Source: Ulota crispa (taxonomy: Eukaryota; Streptophyta; Bryopsida; Orthotrichales; Orthotrichaceae). From it: a DNA stretch of 64,000 nucleotides. Numbering within the stretch: position 1 is the stretch's first letter; every line of letters begins with the position of its first letter. Positions 36,063 through 47,799 of this stretch are shown piece after piece. The stretch is taken from assembly GCA_963920765.1 (NCBI GenBank), contig OY987249.1:1180501-1244500 (forward strand), written 5' to 3'. Position numbers and translations under genes: made by a program. The notes under the pieces are model-generated. The model did not search any database and was not told the origin of the DNA. It was given only the letters and a program-made list of their open reading frames with translations.

Positions 36063-36301
36063 CACTAGTAGAAAATCTAGCACAAAATCAACAAAATTTC
36101 AACCAAAAATTGTTGATTTTTTCTGTTGATTTGGTCAAGTTGATTTGGATACTTTTCAACAAGAGTATGTTGATTTTCTGTTGATTTTTTGTTGATTTTT
36201 TGTTGTTTTTTGTTAATTTTTACTTATTTTATATTTTTCAATTCTATTTTTTTATATTTTTCAATTCTATTTTTTTAAAATTTAAACATTATTTTTTTGA
36301 T

Positions 36302-36305
<4 letters not shown>

Positions 36306-36340
<35 letters not shown>
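36306..36340. repeat. 35-bp poly-T tract
   Basis: Uninterrupted T run, seen directly. It is the likely expanded poly-A tail, on the minus strand, of the SINE-like unit next to it. Confidence 0.9.
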
Positions 36341-36346
<6 letters not shown>

Positions 36347-36480
36347 AATTTTTTTTAGAGGCCAGGCCGCTACCCACGACGCCAAGCAGGGCTGCCGACA
36401 ATGGGGTTCAAACCCCCCACCACCTGGTTCACAAACCACAAGACTACCACATCATTCATAACCACTAGCACACGTGCACT
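36306..36480 (-). mobile_element. Probable tRNA-derived SINE with poly-A tail
   Basis: On the minus strand the sequence has a box-A-like TGGTAGTCTTGTGG, then GTGGGGGGTTTGAACCCC containing a box-B-like GGTTTGAACCC, a GC-rich body (GGCGTCGTGGGTAGCGGCC), and ends in A8, TTTGATTT and A35. GC is much higher than in the host CACTA element, which marks it as an insert. Target duplications were not identified. Confidence 0.5.
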
Positions 36481-37004
36481 CACGCATGTGCCCAATAGAA
36501 TCATGATTGTATTTGTACATTAAATGTTCATGTTGTTAGTAAGCCAGTAGACTTTGGAGGCTATTTTGGCCCATTAAAGGATTTTTTTTCAAAAAACCTA
36601 GAATTAAGAAAAGTTGGTAAATGTATTTTACTTTCACCTCCAACAATTTTTTTGGATTCCAATATTTTTATCAAAAGTTATGAGCTAAAATCAGAGAAGG
36701 TGTTTAGAAATTTTAAAAAAATTGTTTGTTTCCATCCTTTTGATTTTGTTTATAAATTTTTATTGGAATTCACAAATCTCATAAAGATTGCTGTAGGCAA
36801 AGGTTGGATTCATTAATAATTAATAATTATTATTTAGTGCTAGTTTTTTTGTAAAAAGAACCTTATTTTGTTAAAATGACCTCCATAGTTTGACAGCTTT
36901 AAATAACATGATATTGTGAAAAGTTACGGAATTAAAACCTTGCAATTATAAAATCCAAATTCTATAGTATTTGGAATAGTTTTGGATATTTTCTAATGGC
37001 ATTA

Positions 37005-37399
37005 ATATGTGAACCACACCCTTTGAACTACTGTACCACACCCTCGGGGCAAATTTTAGATTTCTACCATCAAAAATATGAGTTTGAGAATTTTGAATTC
37101 AAATTTGGACTTAGAGACCATGATATTGTCTAGGACTATAAAAATGTTGTAATTCAACAACACCCAATGAAAAACTTATCTTTTTTTACAAACAAAAGTA
37201 AAATTAACAATTTTCTCCCTGACTAAACTTTTTCATTGGGTGTTGTTGAATTGCAACTTTTTTTATAGTTCTACACAATACCATGGTCTCTAAGTCCAAA
37301 TCTGAATTCAAAATTTTCAAATTCAGCTTTTTGATGGTAGAAATCTAAAATTTACCCTGTAGTGTGATATAGTAATTGGAAGGGTGTGGTACACATATC
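37005..37399. mobile_element. Foldback/MITE inside the CACTA element
   Basis: Two arms of about 170-175 bp (37005-37180 and 37222-37399) are inverted copies. Shared phrases include TTTTAGATTTCTACCATCAA, TTGGACTTAGAGACCATG and CAATTCAACAACACCCAATG. The loop is only about 40 bp. Ends are ATATGTGAACCACACCC and its inverse. No coding. Confidence 0.75.
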
Positions 37400-38336
37400 A
37401 ATTCCCATCTTTTAAAGCTTACAAAAATATTTTATAAGATTGTTTTTTTTATTTCATTTGGTTAGTAATAGAAGGAAAATACTAAAAATACCCTTTAAGT
37501 CTTTCAAAATATCAAGTTTATGCCAAAAATATTTGAAACATAAAAAATATTCCTTATTTTTTGTAGGAATATCAATTATACTCTTATTATTTTGGAAAAA
37601 TACTAAAAAAGCTCTTCTATTTTGAAATGTTAAATATATCCTTGTGTTATTTGAAATGTAAAAATCACCTTTGGTTTCTTGTAAGAATTTGCATTAAACT
37701 ATACACTTGGTTATCATATAACACAAAGATATAAATAATTTAAAATAGTTGAGGAGCATTTTTAATATTTTCCCAATATATTAGAAGCATTGTTGATATT
37801 TATACAAAAAAGAAAGATATTTTTGGTACTTTTAATCTTTGAGGGACATATGTGATTTTTTCAAAGAATTGAGGAGCATCTTTTATATTTGTTTGTAAAT
37901 AAATTTTGGTATTTAAAACAACAAAAATGTTGTACTTTTTATTTAAAATTTTGTTGAATTAGTGAAGTTGTGTCCAAAAGTGTCCATGTCAACAAAAAAT
38001 TGTTGAATTTTTTGTTATTATGGTCATGTTTTTACTTGATTGTAAAGGCTGCTAATTTTAAATCTAACCAAATTGTGAAAAGTAAAGAAAATAAAACTAG
38101 TCAATGTACATTCAAACTTCTAAAAGATTCTATTTTTTTCAAAAATTTCTTTTATTTTTTAAAACTTCAAAACATTTTAATGAGGTCCAAAAAGATTCTA
38201 GAAAGATTTCAAAAACAAACCTAAACTATTGTAATAGTTTTTTTAATTAAAAATCTTTTAAAGTATTTTGATGAATTACAAAAAGATTCCTAAAGGACTA
38301 TAATTCAGTCTAAGAAATTCTATTTCTATAAATATT

Positions 38337-39190
38337 TTGAAGTACTTTAACAAATTTCATAAAGATTTTAAAAAGATTCTCAAAGATTCCAAGAAGGTTC
38401 TTGAAAATTCTCAGAGATTCTCAAAGATTTTTAAAATTTCCAAAAAGATTCTCAAAAGATTCTCAAAAGATTTCCAAAGATTCTTAAAGATTCTCAAAGC
38501 TTCTCAAAGCTTCCAAGAAGATTCCAAGAAGATTCCAAGAAGATTCTTAAAGACTTTCAAAAATTCTCAAAAAAATTCAAAATTCCTAGAACACTTCCAA
38601 AGATTCTCAAATATTCTAAACTATTCTAAAAGATTCTCAAGAATTCTCAAATATTCCTAAAAATTCTCAAAGATTCTAAGAAGATTCTAAAAGATTTCCA
38701 AAGATACTCAAACATTCTCAAACATTTTCAAAGATTCTAGAAAAACTTGAAAAGATTTCCAAAGATTTCCAAAGATTCTCAAAGATTCCTAAAAGATTCT
38801 TCAAAGATTCTCAAAGATTCTCAATTGTCCTCAAACATTCTCAAAGATTCCAAAAAAACTTGAAAAGATTTCCAAAGATTTCTAAAGATTCTCAAAGATT
38901 CCTAAAAGATTCTTCAAAGATTCTCAAAGATTCTCAATTGTCCTCAAACATTCTCAAAGATTCCAAAAAAACTTGAAAAGATTTTCAAAGATTTCCAAAC
39001 ATTCTCAAAGATTCTAAGAAGATTCTCAAAGATTCTCAAATATTCTCAAAGATTCTAAAATCTTGAAAAGATTCTTCATCATTTTTAAAAGTCCTAAAAA
39101 GATTCTCAATGATTCCCAAAAGATTTTTAAAGATTCTTAAAGATTCCCAAAAATTCCCAAAAGATTCTCAATAGATTCTCAAAGATTCCA
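38337..39190. repeat. 10-bp minisatellite (AAAGATTCTC) inside the CACTA element
   Basis: About 850 bp made of AAAGATTCTC and variants (AAAGATTTCC, AAAGATTCCT, AAACATTCTC). A higher-order unit of about 113 bp is visible: TCAATTGTCC recurs at 38821 and 38934, and the phrase AACTTGAAAAG recurs at the same spacing. The 107-codon Lys/Phe/Ser-rich frame at its start is a repeat artefact. Confidence 0.85.
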
Positions 39191-39359
39191 AAATTTCTGT
39201 TGATTTAGATAATGATGTCCAAATCAACAAAATATATTTAGTTTTTTATAGAATTCAGTTAAATTAGTCAATTAGTGTGGGCAAGTGCCCAAAACAACAA
39301 GAAACTGTTGGTTTTCTGTTGTTTGGACGGAGTTTTCTACTAGTGCAAACAAATCACAT

Positions 39360-42300
39360 TTAGAACCATATAAACAAAATATCCCTCAATTCTAACAAGA
39401 GGATTTTGAACAACTCCAATTGCAGCAAGATGATCCACCGCAGCCAAATGAATAAGCAAACATAAACAAATGCCCTCGACATGCCATCCGCCTCGCCCGG
39501 ACTTGTATATTACAAGAGTCAAATCCTAATATGTACAATTTGGAAAAAAGAGGGGGTTGCTGGTGGTCTTGCCTAGCCCCTAGTAAACAAAACACAAAAC
39601 ACATAATTATGAACACAGTATTACCAAACATGAATTCTCAATATCAACAAACATAGACGCATGATACTTAGCTTCCAATTCAACACATGCTCAAAAATAC
39701 CTAAATTGAATGAATAGCACTCCCAAAGAGAGAGTCCATAAAAACTCCAAATTCATATAGATCATCCTCCGCAACCAAACAACTAAGCTAACATAAAAAT
39801 ATGCCCCTGACATGATTGTGCATCTTGACTGGACTTGTACATTAGATCGATGACATCTTCAGATATAATAATTTGGAAAAAAGGGTTTTAGAGGTAGGTG
39901 GTCTTGCCCAGCCCCTTCTAAACAAAACACAAAATAGCACATTGAGATCACTAGATCAACAAACATGCACGGTTGTATCCTACAGTCCAATTCCACACAA
40001 GTTTAGATGTATCTACATTGAATAAACATCACTCACAAAGACGGAATTAAGAAAGTATCCAAACGCATACAGGTCATCCTCCGCAACCAAACAAATAAGC
40101 AAACAAACAAAATTGCTCTTGACATGACCCTCCATCTTCATTGGACTTGTATATTATAGGGGTGACATCCAAAGATGTAATATTGTAGAAAAAAGGGAGG
40201 GTTTCTGGTGGTCCAGCCTAGGTTTACTAAACAGAACACCAAACAAACAATTCAAAGCATAGGATTTACAAACATTACTGCTCATTGTCAACTAAAATGC
40301 ATGTACGACACCTACCTTCCAATTCCACACATGGTTAGAAATATCCAAATTGAATAAACAGCACTCACAAAGAGGTAATCAATAAAGAATCTAAATGCAT
40401 ACAGGTGCTCAACCGCAACCAATTTAATTTTCAAACATCAAAATACGACCTTGACATGACCCTCCGCCTTGACTAGACTTGTATATTAAAGGGATGACAT
40501 CCACACTAATAAAAATTTGTAAAAAAAAGCGGGGTGTTGGTCGTCCTGCCCAACCCTTTCTAAGCCAAGCATCAAATAAAACACTGAAAAACACGACATC
40601 AACAAACCCAAATGCTCAAAGTCAACAGAGATGCACGCATGACACCTACCTTCCAATTCCGCACATGTTTAGAAGTATCTAAACTAAATAAACAGCACTC
40701 ACAAAGACGGAATTAATAAAGACTCCAAATGCATATAGGTCATCTTCCGGAACCAAATGAGATAGCAAACCTACAAAATTACCTTTGGCATGACCTTCCA
40801 CCTTGACTGCACTTGCATATTGCAGGGGTGACATCCACACATACATTATTTTGGAAAAAAAAGAGGGGTGTTGGTGGTCCTACACAGCTTCACTAAACAC
40901 AACATCAAACCAAAAAAATTAAATCACAAGACTAACAAACATGAATGCTCAATGTCAACTGACATGCCCGCATGACACCTAGCTTTCAATTCTAGACATG
41001 CTTAGAAATATCTAAATGGAACAAACAGCACGCACAAAGAGGGAATTAATACAAACTTCAAATGCATACAGGTGCTCTACTAAAACCAATGTAATTTCCT
41101 AACATAAAAATATGCCCTTGGCTTGACCCTCCACCTTGACTGTACTTGTATATAAAAGGGGTCCACACTAATAAAAATTTGGAAAAAAAGAGGGATGTTG
41201 GTGGTCTTGCCTAGCCCCTTCTAAACAAAACACAAAATAAAACATTGAGAACACAACATCAACAAATACGAATGCCCAATGTCAACAGAGATACACGGAT
41301 GACACCTACCTTCCAATTCCACACATGTTTAGAAGTATCTACATTGAATAATAAGCACTCAAAAAGATGGAATTAATAAAGTCTCCAAATGCATACTTGT
41401 CATCCTCTGGAACCAAACAAAATAGGAAACCTACAAAATTAACTGTGACATGACCGTCCACCTTGATTGGACTTGTATATTATAGGGGTGACATCCACAT
41501 ATATAATATTGTGGAAAAAAGAGAGGGGTTGTGGTGGTCCTGCCTAGCTTTACTAAACAGAACACCAAACAAAAAATTGAAAGCACGAGATTAACAAACA
41601 TGAATGCTCAATGTCAACTACCATGCCCGCCTGACACGTAACTCCCAATTCCAAACATGTTTTGAAATATCTATATTCAATAAACATCACTCACCAAGAC
41701 GAAGTTCATAATGAATCCGAATGAATATAGGTCATTGTTTGCAACCAAACGAGTAAGCAAACATACAAAATATGCCTCTGACGTTACCCTCCACCTTCAT
41801 TGTACTTGTATATTATAGGGGTGACATCCACACTAATAAAAATTTGGACACAAAGAGGGGCGTCTATGGTACTACATTCAACCTGGTAGATATTTTACCA
41901 AACTTAAGACAAAATAAATCAAGGTTGCAAAATGTGAAGGCCCAATACTCAAAATCCTACATGCCCGAGATTTCACCATCCATCCCACTGATATTCTGTA
42001 CCATCTGATTGTAATAACCAGCAATTATAAAGAAGGAATTAATAAAATGGAATCAAACTACATAAGGCCTGCCCTTAGCCCTTTGTGACAAATAAAACCC
42101 CTAACATAAAAACTTCTTGTGATGTTACTTTTGATCTTGACTAGACTTGCATTCTACAGTGGACACATGCAAAGATGAAAAACTTGGGCATAAAAAGGGA
42201 CACTCACAGCCTTGCCCTGGCCCCATCCAATTGGAACACCAACTTCTAAGAAGTCATTGCAATTGCCAAACAGACAGGCCCAATATTAAAAAGCACGCAC

Positions 42301-43070
42301 GTCGCGTTTAAACCTTCCAATGCGCACATTTTTAGTTCCATGCGTAAGTATTACCCAGCAATTACAATGAAAGAACAAAAACAAATCCAATTATAGCACT
42401 AATCCACCATCTCTTAAGCGCAAAGGCAAACACTACAAAATGCCCTTAACCCTTGAGCGCCCATAGTTATTTCAAGATTTAAGAGAAAATGGGGGGTTCA
42501 ATGGCCACCTTAGCTAGGAAAATAACATCCAAAAAAAGTGATTGCGGGATTTGGAAAAAGAGTATTTTCTTTGCTGATGGGGACCAAATTAGACTGTTTT
42601 CACCGTACAAACTATGAGAAAAAATAAGATAAAGTTTAGGGTCCTATCAACATTATAATGTCAACCGGGCGCTCAAGGGTTAACATCACTGCTAAACTAC
42701 AGCGGACTAGCATACTACAAGGATCACATCCAAAGATTAGAAGGTTGTATTACAAAAATTGTGCCTCTACGGTCAAGTGCAGTCCCTCCCAAACACAACA
42801 AGAAATCCTAAAAATTTCCAGGATTGGCAAACATGAAGACACACCCTCTCACTTGCAATCCACACCCACATTCTGTTATCTATCAATGGTACCCATTTGA
42901 CTTAAAGGGAAAATACACACAGAATACAATTGCATACGCTTGACCCTGCCTACCCAAACAAATCTTGACATTAAAAAACACTCGAGGCTCACTATGACCC
43001 CTGCCTACGTTTGTATTCTAAAGCGCTAACAAACAGTGATGTGAGTCAGAGAAAAATGAATGGGGTTGCA
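39360..43070 (+). repeat. ~330-bp tandem repeat array, about 11 units
   Basis: The landmark ACTTGTATATTA..GGGGTGACATCC starts at about 39501, 39833, 40145, 40477, 40811, 41144, 41471, 41804, 42145, 42706 and 43007. Spacing is 312-341 bp except for the 561-bp gap, which holds a 230-bp TTAA element. Units also share GGAAAAAAGAGGGGTGTTGG with TGGTCCTGCC, and TTCCACACATGTTTAGAA. Divergence grows toward the right end. No coding. The same unit is present in inverted orientation at 45660-46620. Confidence 0.9.
42450..42679. mobile_element. TTAA-flanked MITE with perfect 13-bp ends
   Basis: TTAA at 42446-42449 and 42680-42683. Both ends are CCCTTGAGCGCCC, a 13/13 match. The element interrupts one ~330-bp unit. 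Removing it with one TTAA restores a spacing of 327 bp between landmarks. Sister units read TTGA at the same point (for example 40451-40454). Confidence 0.85.
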
Positions 43071-43319
43071 GAACTTTGTTTTTAGGTAGAAATATCTAAA
43101 CCAAGGAAACATACTAAGTTATCTTGTTTGCAGCATGACTTTTACCAAGCCACTAGCAAAACTACAAATATATTGGTTTACTAGTGATGTCCTCAGTAAC
43201 ATTCAGTCAAACACTGACACGTGTCTGTAAATGTGTTTGTCATTTGGCTAGTGTTTTGGACAATAAGGCGCTGACCAAAAAAGATATCATGCTACACAAA
43301 ATTTGCCACACACTCATTT

Positions 43320-43650
43320 AAAACAACTCACCTTTCCTAGTCGCGCGGGTCTCCCAACTTCTACTTCTTCTTCTATTGTTGTTTTGGAGGTGCCGTCTTT
43401 TGCACGGGAGCTTTGCCTTGCCCTTTCCTTTAGACCGAACTGCATTGCGTTGTTGAGGAGAACCCTAAAAGCTTCCCTCCTCTGTGGATTTGCTGTTGGA
43501 GATGTGGTTCACCCTAGACGGGCTTGCGTGTGGTGATTGTACCCGCTTCTTAGAGCTACCTGCCTTTGGCATTGACGCTGTTACTTTCCCCATCTTCGCA
43601 CGTTTGGATGGCCATTGCTGAAAAGCCCTGTCCGTAGTATCTTGCAATCA
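43320..43650 (-). pseudogene. Basic, nuclear-type coding remnant
   Basis: The minus strand reads QQWPSKRAKMGKVTASMPK, SSKKRVQSPHASPSRVNH, then a TAG at 43465, then in the same frame RNAVRSKGKGKAKLPCKRR and RRRSRSWETRATRK, followed at once by a consensus donor GTGAGT. Rich in Lys, Arg and Ser with nuclear-localisation-like clusters. One nonsense codon. No family recognised. It lies between the two inverted ~330-bp arrays, so it may be a relic of the element to which the arrays belong. Confidence 0.4.
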
Positions 43651-45655
43651 CCAACTGCAATTCACACAATATTGTAATCACACTCTAGCTGCTACAATTA
43701 CAATTTATTCCTTGCAATGCATCTCTGCCTCTCCGAAGTGTACACTTATTTAAAAACCCGTCACTGCTTTGCATGCATTACCTCCCTCACCGCACTTCTC
43801 TCGTGTATAGCGTCGATCTGCTTTACGGTGGTGGCAATGCAACAATTCAGCCTTGTCCTTGGTTCCTTGGACTCATCCGCTAGTGGTGCACACTACGAGG
43901 ATTGGGGGTCCATTGAAACCAAACCTCGACGCGACCTCCGCGGCTCTATCCTCTCGGGCTCAATAAGCTTCCCTGCTACTTGCCGTCAACGTCGCGGAGA
44001 TGAGACTGACGCAAGATCCCCCACCAAACATGCAACACTCTCTAGCAAATGTTCCCCGGCAAATAACAATTCCATAGAAACAAGGATTAGAAGGTAACTA
44101 CGGCCTTTGAACACATACGTATCACTATCTACCTAGAAAACGCCGCCAACATGTTGTAATTGCAGTTCAGCGGCGTTAAAGCAGACGCTGGGACAAATAA
44201 TGTTGTCAGGCAACATCGCGGCACGGCTATGTCAAGCCTACAAGCTCATGGTAATCCTATGGTTGTGGAAGGTACCTCTTGTTTGAGGGAAAGCCAGGTT
44301 TGACAGCAATCTTTCATTCCTTGCGCAGACCCATTAGACGCTTGGGCAAGCCCTCCAAGCAATTGAGTTGGCTTCTCCGGTGCTTTGACAATTATAGTTG
44401 CTTCTTGAGATGTCCTCCATCACTTGCCTCGAGCTCTTTGCTGAGTAGATGGTGTCATCATTGTGGAGTGCTCCAAGCTACATGTCGATTCCCTTTTGAT
44501 TGCCCAAGTGTAGCTCAAGGCCTTCCAGACGGAGTTATCGCAGTATTTTGGTTGACAAAATTCATGAAGGCGACGAGTGCCAAAGGCATGGTCTAGGGTT
44601 CAACAATCCTATGGTACGCTCACTCTCTCGTGGAAAATCCTACTGTGTGCTGCACGTAAGATTCCATTGTCCATCCTACAAAGTTGCTGCATGTTATAAT
44701 AAGAACTAGGGGTGTGAGTATGTGGACCCCTTGCTACTTGGATGGCTAGGAAGGTAGAGCGGCCCAGTATATAAGTTGTTCTCCAAAATAGACACGTGGA
44801 GCAGTATTAATGGTTGCTAGAATCATCCACACCCTCTAATGATGTGCTGAAGGACCTTAGAAAATGTCACAGTGGACATTCTAGATATTGTCAACATTAA
44901 CATCAGGGTGACCTGAAAAACAAAGCATTGTCCTGGAGGACACCAAAGTGTACATGTGTGTTCCTATTTCCCCTATTATCCCAATTACATTGTGAAACAA
45001 CCCTTTTTACTACTTACTGCTATAGTATGGGCTAGGCAGTCCTCATTATCCAATGAAACTTCAGTTCATGCGACCCTAAATCACGTCTGCTTCTAAAATC
45101 ATAGACTGAACTGCGTGCCCTAGCCTTCCAGTGTATCTATTATATTCCCCGGATGTAAATGCAAAGGGGGCATATACCCCAAATTCCGCGTTCATGTCAA
45201 GAGCCAACCCAACACCCTCCCGCCCACCCCCAATTGTTGCTGGGTCTGATCAATGAATGAGAAGGACTGCGTAGGAGTGGATGTTGAATTTTCCATTTCT
45301 CACCTTGATATGCAACCACGGGTTGGTTGAAATGCAATTGGTTTAATCAATGGTATGTGGGGACGTAATTCAACAATTTCTAATTTGTTCAGTTTGGATG
45401 GGTCACGCTTATGCATGCGGATTGTTTCTTCTTTCCTCTCAATAGTTCTTGGTCATTGTTCTTGGATGGTAAAAAGCGGTGGTGGGTTGAAAGCTAAATG
45501 TTTTGCACTTATGTTCATTAGTAATGGTCCTTTGTGTTTGTTAATGTCGCTTGTTCAAGGCCTTTAGGGTTGTTGGTTTCAAACGTTTTCACTGGTCCGC
45601 GTTTCCTCTGGAATGGTTTTGGTTCAAGATATGCATTTGGAATCTCCTTCATTCT
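43651..45655. other. Spacer between inverted arrays, no supported gene
   Basis: GC is higher than in flanking AT-rich DNA. Plus-strand frames at 43717-44097 and 44279-44596 have no recognisable domain and are not called. The stretch could be the decayed interior of a transposon bounded by the arrays. Confidence 0.35.
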
Positions 45656-46620
45656 CTCCTTGTAATTGATGGTTATTGCTTTTGCATGGAATGAAATATG
45701 TGTGGAATCAAAGCTAAATAAGCGAGGTCATAGTTTCTTGATATTGAGCCTGCATGTTTGTTAATATTGTGTTTTAATTTTATTGTTTGTTGTTTTGTTT
45801 GAGAGGGTCTAGGCATGAACTTAGATGCCCAATATATTTTTCCAACCTTCTTGTCATTGGATGTGACCATTGTAATATAAATGTCTGGTCAAGGCCAAGG
45901 GTGATGTCAAGGGCGTTTTTTAATGTTCAAGTTCTTGCCTAAGAGACGGGCTCAATTTGGCTACTTAATTTGGAGACTTTATTAATTCTGTCTTTTTGAG
46001 TGCTGATTATTCAATGTAGATACTTCTAAACATGTGTGGAATTGGAAGCTAGGTGTCATCCGTGTATCTCTGTTGACATTGGGCATTTGTGTTTGTTGAT
46101 GTCGTGTTCTCAATGTTTTATTTTGTGTTTTGTTTAGAAGGAGCTGGGCAGGACCACCAACACCCCTCTTTTTTTTCCAAATTTTTATTAGTGTGGACGT
46201 CACTCTTTAATATACAAGTACAGTCAAGGCAGAGGGTCATGTCAGGGGCGTATTTTCATGTTCAAAAATTGAATTGGTTGCGGTGGAGCACCTGTATGCA
46301 TCTGGATTCTTCATGAACTCCCTCTCGGTGAGTGCTATTTATTCAATGAGGATATTTCTAAACATGTCTGAAATTGGAAGGTAGGATACATGCATGCATG
46401 TCTATTGATATTGAGCATTCATGTTTTTTGATCTTGTGTTTTCAATGTTTTATGTGGTGTTATGTTTAGAAGGAGCTAGGCAGGACCACCAACACCCATC
46501 TTCTTTTTCCATATAATTATATCTGTGGATGTCACCCTTGTAATGTAGAAGTCCAGTCATGGTGGAGTGTCATGCTGGGGGCATATTCTAGATGTTTGCT
46601 TTCTTGTTTGAGAGGGGGCG
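45656..46620 (-). repeat. ~330-bp repeat array, three units, inverted
   Basis: The units are reverse complements of those at 39360-43070. For example, GGGCAGGACCACCAACACCC and TTTTTATTAGTGTGGACGTC near 46150-46200 are the inverse of the left-array motifs. Landmarks at about 45860, 46191 and 46526 give a spacing of 331-335 bp. Confidence 0.85.
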
Positions 46621-46766
46621 AGGGAGGTGTACATGGTCATTAACCATTGCCTTATATCTAAGTGTGATTGCGCTATACTCAAAGTGAAGCCAGTCACCAA
46701 AGCATGCTTGTAATTTGCTTGGATGGTCACTACATAAGAAAGTTTTTGCTTGGTAGAGTTTTTTTG

Positions 46767-46769
<3 letters not shown>

Positions 46770-46803
<34 letters not shown>
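46770..46803. repeat. (ATT)11 microsatellite
   Basis: Uninterrupted ATT trinucleotide run, seen directly. It makes the poly-Asn run of the overlapping minus-strand frame. Confidence 0.95.
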
Positions 46804-47386
46804 TTTAGTTCCCTTCACGCGGTTATGGCTATTGCACAAAGGAAGGCATGTTTGGTATAAGGTTAGGTACTCTTTGTTTTTAGATAAGTATTTGATGGAA
46901 AGACCAGCCTTTGTCTATTCTTAGGATTATTTTTAAGGGTTTTTGCTTTGTCCCATCACTTGAATTAGTGTCAAACTTAGCTTTTATAGGATGGACCATA
47001 CTATTTGGTTTCTTGGCTTCATTAATTCCTAGACGTGTTAGGGACTATAGTTTTGCTTTTTAGCTGGCAAACTATGTATTGGCAAGGCAAGGTGCTGGTA
47101 TAGCTTTCAACACTGCTGTCTGATACCATTGCATAAAGAAATAGTCCATGGTACTGCTGTACTAGGCATCTTTGCTAGGTCTTTTGTCTTGTATGGATAT
47201 TGCCAAAATTGTTTGTAGAGACGTTGTTGAAGAACTTTCTTTGGATATTAGGGAGTTGAATCAAATATTGTAGTGCAGACTGCATATTGGGTGGGCTTAG
47301 TATGCTCACAGTGGTATGTTGAATATTAAGTGACAATCTTGGATTTGAGGTTTTGTAGGAGTGCGGGAAATTATTGAAAACTTGAA
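46804..47386. other. Gene-free stretch
   Basis: No coding sequence or repeat recognised. It may be the 5' region of the decayed CACTA transposon that follows. Confidence 0.4.
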
Positions 47387-47799
47387 ATGGACATGGACAG
47401 TGATTCATTTTCCTCTCTTGAGTTCATGGGAGAAGTAGGAGATTCACATGAACCAGACCCCTTTGAAAGCTATGAAATGGACGTGGATTTTTTTGCGGAC
47501 TTGACCTTGTGGGAGAAGTTGGAGAACTATATGAACCACACCCCTTTGAAAGCTATGAAACTAAACATGTGAAACACCTAGAACGGTTAACATTCATGCA
47601 CAAGGACCACATGACCCTTTACAAGCGTGGTCTTTCAAGTAGTAGGGATTTCATGCCAGATACCATAGACAATGTCTACCATAGTCATTTGTATAGCATG
47701 TTGTCAGCCTACTATGGGTGTTACCCATTTGATAGTTGGGAGGCCAATTATAATAATTATTTGTATGACCAAGCCATGCAAGCAAAAGATGAGGAATAG
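47387..47799 (+). pseudogene. Coding remnant upstream of the CACTA transposase, with ~83-bp duplication
   Basis: A plus-strand frame begins MDMDSDSFSSLEFMGEVGD. The block GAGAAGTAGGAGATTCACAT recurs 83 bp later as GAGAAGTTGGAGAACTATAT, and PFESYE appears twice in shifted frames, so a tandem duplication has moved the frame. The second frame continues with RLTFMHKDHMTLYKRGLSS and MLSAYYGCYPFDSWEANY. It may be the N-terminal part of the CACTA transposase gene, which often opens with a variable acidic region. This is inferred from position only. Confidence 0.4.

Larger units (their letters stand above)
36063..39345. mobile_element. Non-autonomous CACTA (En/Spm-type) element
   Basis: Perfect 13-bp terminal inverted repeats: CACTAGTAGAAAA at 36063 and TTTTCTACTAGTG ending at 39345. 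The terminus is the standard plant CACTA motif. Next to the left end there are many subterminal copies of TGTTGATTTT and variants, and the right end has the matching inverted forms (AAATCAACAAAAT, GTTGGTTTTCTGTTG). A 2-bp CA flanks both sides, and a 3-bp duplication is not exact. The 3.28-kb interior has no transposase. It contains a probable SINE, a foldback and a long minisatellite. Confidence 0.85.

Noticed and set aside
38337-38660. 107-codon Lys/Phe-rich frame
   Set aside because: Translation of the AAAGATTCTC minisatellite, with no independent sign of coding.
39360-43070. CRISPR-like array
   Set aside because: Units are ~330 bp, diverged along their whole length, without short identical repeats and unique spacers. 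The sequence is eukaryotic.
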